A stretch of 64,000 nt of DNA from Ridgeia piscesae (lineage: Eukaryota; Annelida; Polychaeta; Sabellida; Siboglinidae). Below, one piece after another: positions 1 to 64,000 of the stretch; position 1 is the stretch's first letter, and the number at the start of each line of letters is the position of its first letter. The stretch spans positions 1,051,001 through 1,115,000 of the forward strand of contig JAODUO010000044.1 in NCBI GenBank assembly GCA_025642075.2, read 5' to 3'. The notes beneath the pieces are model-generated. The model was not told the origin of the DNA, did not search any database, and was given only the letters and a program-made list of their open reading frames with translations. Position numbers and translations under genes: made by a program.

Positions 1-2092
1 CTGAGCATTGACATTTTCGTTGCCCTGTTACCTCCTGGGCTGCAGCCAGCGACACAAGTGGAGAATTCCTAAACTCATCCTATTTGCATGATGAAACATT
101 TTTTGTGAAAAAGTAGGACTGGGAAGGAAAGTCTTACACAGGCATCCTTACACTTATACCTTCTGTACTTTGTGACTATGAATCAAGCAACCAGTTATTC
201 GCCCTGCGTTCTCCACCATCCTAATTTTCTGGAATTGGGGGGAAGGCCCCCTGGCCCCCTCTGGCTACGCCACTGTCTGTCAGTTATGCAAGCAGGTCCT
301 GTACAATTAACATATTAAAAAAATATCTAATAGAAGCACTTACGTACCTATAAGGACACATGATTACAAACTACTTTATTTAGTCTACCGTCATAAACTA
401 AGTAATGCTTTACCTAGATAAACAAGAAAAGAAACCAAACCGTGAAATATCTTAATAAAGAAATTTAATATAAAATTACACATGAAGACTTGTGAATTTG
501 TACAGATGTCATGAACCACTTTTTTATTTATTTTTTAACAGAAAAAACCCATAATTGTAATAACAAATAGTATCTTAGAACTATATAGCATAGAAAAGCG
601 AGCTACAAGATTAATGACCAATTTTAAGAAAACAAATGTTTTAATGCATGCACAAGATTGTACTAATATATACATAACTGGCATATTTTTATTCTGCCAT
701 GCAAAATCACTTGAGATTAAATTTAACCAAAAACAAGTTAAAATATTATTAAAATTATTGTCTGCACTACCTATTTAGTGGCACAAAACAGGCACGAAAC
801 TGTTCACATTCTTGGGTTCCAAGTTACTATACATGCTACATAAATACATGGCATTGCACATATAAAAACATTGTAATCACAAATGTGCCTTCTCAATATT
901 TACATACAGACCTTACATTAAGAACAGCCTAACGAGTACATCATAATATGGCTAAATGTTTTTGACATGATTGAACAAACAAGAGAAACAACAACTTTGA
1001 TAGCATACCAGATCTCTTGGAACACACATCCGTGGCCCCACCTGGTGAATAAAACTTAACCAACTGGACACGACTTCCCAGAATACTATGTTAACTTAGA
1101 TTGTTGTAATGCCATCTCCTCCCAAGTGCTGAAGTCCGTTCACCTCATATATTCAGTCCCTTCCCATGGCCTCCGAAACATCAACAGGTGATGCATAAAA
1201 AACAACGGGATTATTTTGATTTCAGTATCAGCCATACCCGGAGACACTACAATTAGTAACAGCAACACGTTAATGGCTGTGGGAACGAGGTGACAAAGTA
1301 CTGTAATGATGACAATGACACTTCCTGATCTGCTGCAAAAGTTATTACAGAAAGCTTGCATTTCTGGTTGAACGACAAAATTCAACCAGCCACAGAAGTT
1401 ATTATGATACAACAAGGAAATTACATAATTTTACTTGCGACCTAGTGTGAAGAAATTTATACATTTGCAAACAAATTACCCAGCTATTTCTCGAATGCAT
1501 TACTTCATAAGATATACCCCTTCTAATATATGAAGTGTGTAACAGAAACACAAATGTTATTCTCGATGGCCTCATTACAAGATATTTGTTATCATATCAC
1601 AGGCTTAGCTTGATAATGGCTGATACGTCACTTATCACAAGTTAGTAACTTGTCCTGGCTAATATACTCATCACATTTAGTCACATGATCATGACTGATA
1701 TTTTTGTAAACCTGCTCTTTTCTGATACAACCTTTAATAGGACAATTTCCACCAGATCTTGACATATAATTATTTATCCTATGGACTATTCTACCGATAG
1801 ATCACGGCTGATACTTCAATTATCACAGGACCAGTTTGATCTGGGATGTCTCTACACTTATCACAGTCGCTGCCAGATCACGGTTGATTCTACTTTTATC
1901 ACAACATCAGCCTGATATCACAGCTGATACCTCGCTTATCACAGTCACATAGCTGATACTTCGTACAAACAGCAGCCCCATGTCCTTCACACAAAGCAAA
2001 GCAGAAACAACTAGCAGATCTTGACGGAGATCAACCATCTTCTGTCCCCACCCACGATATTTATCGTTGCCTGCTGACACCATGTGGCGCCA
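1..2092 (-). other. 3' UTR / downstream sequence
   Basis: AATAAA signals in the gene's direction appear as TTTATT at about 375, 523 and 688; which one ends the transcript cannot be told. Between about 1600 and 1975 there are degenerate repeats of roughly 30 bp containing GCTGATAC and TTATCACA. Below 340 I see only unremarkable unique sequence. Confidence 0.4.
1600..1975. repeat. Degenerate GCTGATAC...TTATCACA repeats
   Basis: At least five imperfect, irregularly spaced copies of a unit with GCTGATAC followed by TTATCACA occur near 1618, 1806, 1882, 1920 and 1951. They lie in the probable 3' UTR or just beyond it. Confidence 0.5.
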
Positions 2093-63595
<61,503 letters not shown>

Positions 63596-63599
<4 letters not shown>

Positions 63600-63628
63600 G
63601 TCCCGTCTGGCCGCCCGCGATCTCTCAT
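63596..63628 (-). other. Upstream ORF overlapping the main start codon
   Basis: An ATG at 63628-63626 opens a 10-codon ORF (MRDRGRPDGT) whose TGA at 63598-63596 overlaps the main ATG as ATGA. This arrangement can limit or couple initiation at the main start. It matters only if transcription starts upstream of 63628, which the sequence does not show. Confidence 0.5.
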
Positions 63629-63860
63629 GTTATCCGACCAGCACGGCGCCGCGTCCGCCGACGAAAAGCGAACATAAACAACGTGTAAACAACGACGGCG
63701 CGTGTTCTCTCGAGTTGCGCTCTCAACTCGACTCAAGTATCCCGGGGGAAACGACGCCGCGGCGCGTCGGCCCACATGGCGCCACCTGCCGAATGTGTCA
63801 GCGTTAACTGGTTAACTGTAGTGCGTCAAGACGCGCCGCTACTACTATTGCTAATTTGAG
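63600..63860 (-). promoter_or_regulatory. CpG-rich 5' UTR / promoter region
   Basis: The block upstream of the start codon, together with exon 1, is far richer in G+C and CpG than the rest of the window, as expected of an unmethylated CpG-island-type promoter. I see no TATA box placed with confidence and cannot fix the transcription start. An in-frame TAA lies just upstream of the proposed ATG, so the coding frame does not extend further 5' in this exon. A short upstream ORF overlaps the start codon (see findings). Confidence 0.55.
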
Positions 63861-63904
63861 CGTCGAGATCAACATCGTGTTGTGGAGATGAAGACGATGC
63901 AGAC

Positions 63905-64000
63905 AGCTGCATCATAATCATCATAATCATCATAATCATCATAATCATCATAATCATAATCATCATAATCATCAAATCATAATCATAATCATAATCATAA
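63905..64000. repeat. (ATAATC)n/(ATC)n tract
   Basis: ATAATCATC units run to the end of the window, about 300 bp upstream of exon 1. Confidence 0.93.

Overview
This window is nuclear DNA of an animal with large introns: AT-rich, full of microsatellites, minisatellites and decayed retroelements, and with no bacterial gene organisation. A tRNA-headed SINE, several decayed LINE 3' ends, a gypsy-like LTR remnant and a TIR DNA element suggest a marine invertebrate, possibly a lophotrochozoan. The sequence does not fix the taxon.

One minus-strand gene fills almost the whole window, from a start codon in a CpG-rich block at 63599 to a stop codon at 2093. I rebuilt it exon by exon from splice signals, reading phase and ankyrin-repeat periodicity. 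It encodes an ankyrin-repeat protein of about 1,580 residues plus one or more uncertain short exons. It has about 18-19 ankyrin repeats, a long acidic low-complexity linker, a basic segment with an IQ-like helix, and a Ser/Arg-rich tail. The architecture resembles inversin-type ankyrin/IQ scaffolds, but I cannot assign the family. From 35.9 kb down to 2.1 kb, twelve exons join with canonical GT/AG sites and perfectly matching phases. The 5' part is less certain. The 51.9 kb exon joins the 49.4 kb exon in frame only through a weak donor. An exon is missing between 49.26 and 35.86 kb, where a 6.8-kb array of a 56-bp unit lies.

Layout by falling coordinate: CpG-rich promoter and exon 1 (63.85-63.16 kb); intron 1 with an 18-bp minisatellite (53.84-54.70 kb), a SINE and a pentanucleotide array; exons at 51.9 and 49.4 kb; a candidate exon at 46.4 kb running into the 56-bp array (46.42-39.60 kb); ankyrin exons at 35.8, 34.0, 30.2, 28.45, 27.5, 23.9 and 19.35 kb; the large acidic exon (11.48-9.37 kb); and C-terminal exons at 6.57, 5.9, 4.25 and 2.2 kb.

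The most unusual observation is that several tandem repeats in the introns are copies of this gene's own exon/intron junctions. The exon at 34.0 kb has about 30 copies of its last 22 bases plus 10 intron bases, each carrying a 5' splice site. The exon at 5.9 kb has about seven to eight copies of its 3' end and donor. The exon at 28.45 kb has four extra copies of its acceptor and first coding bases. The exon at 23.9 kb has one duplicated donor. The 6.8-kb array appears to start inside another ankyrin-like exon. The gene therefore carries several independent splice-junction-derived minisatellites.
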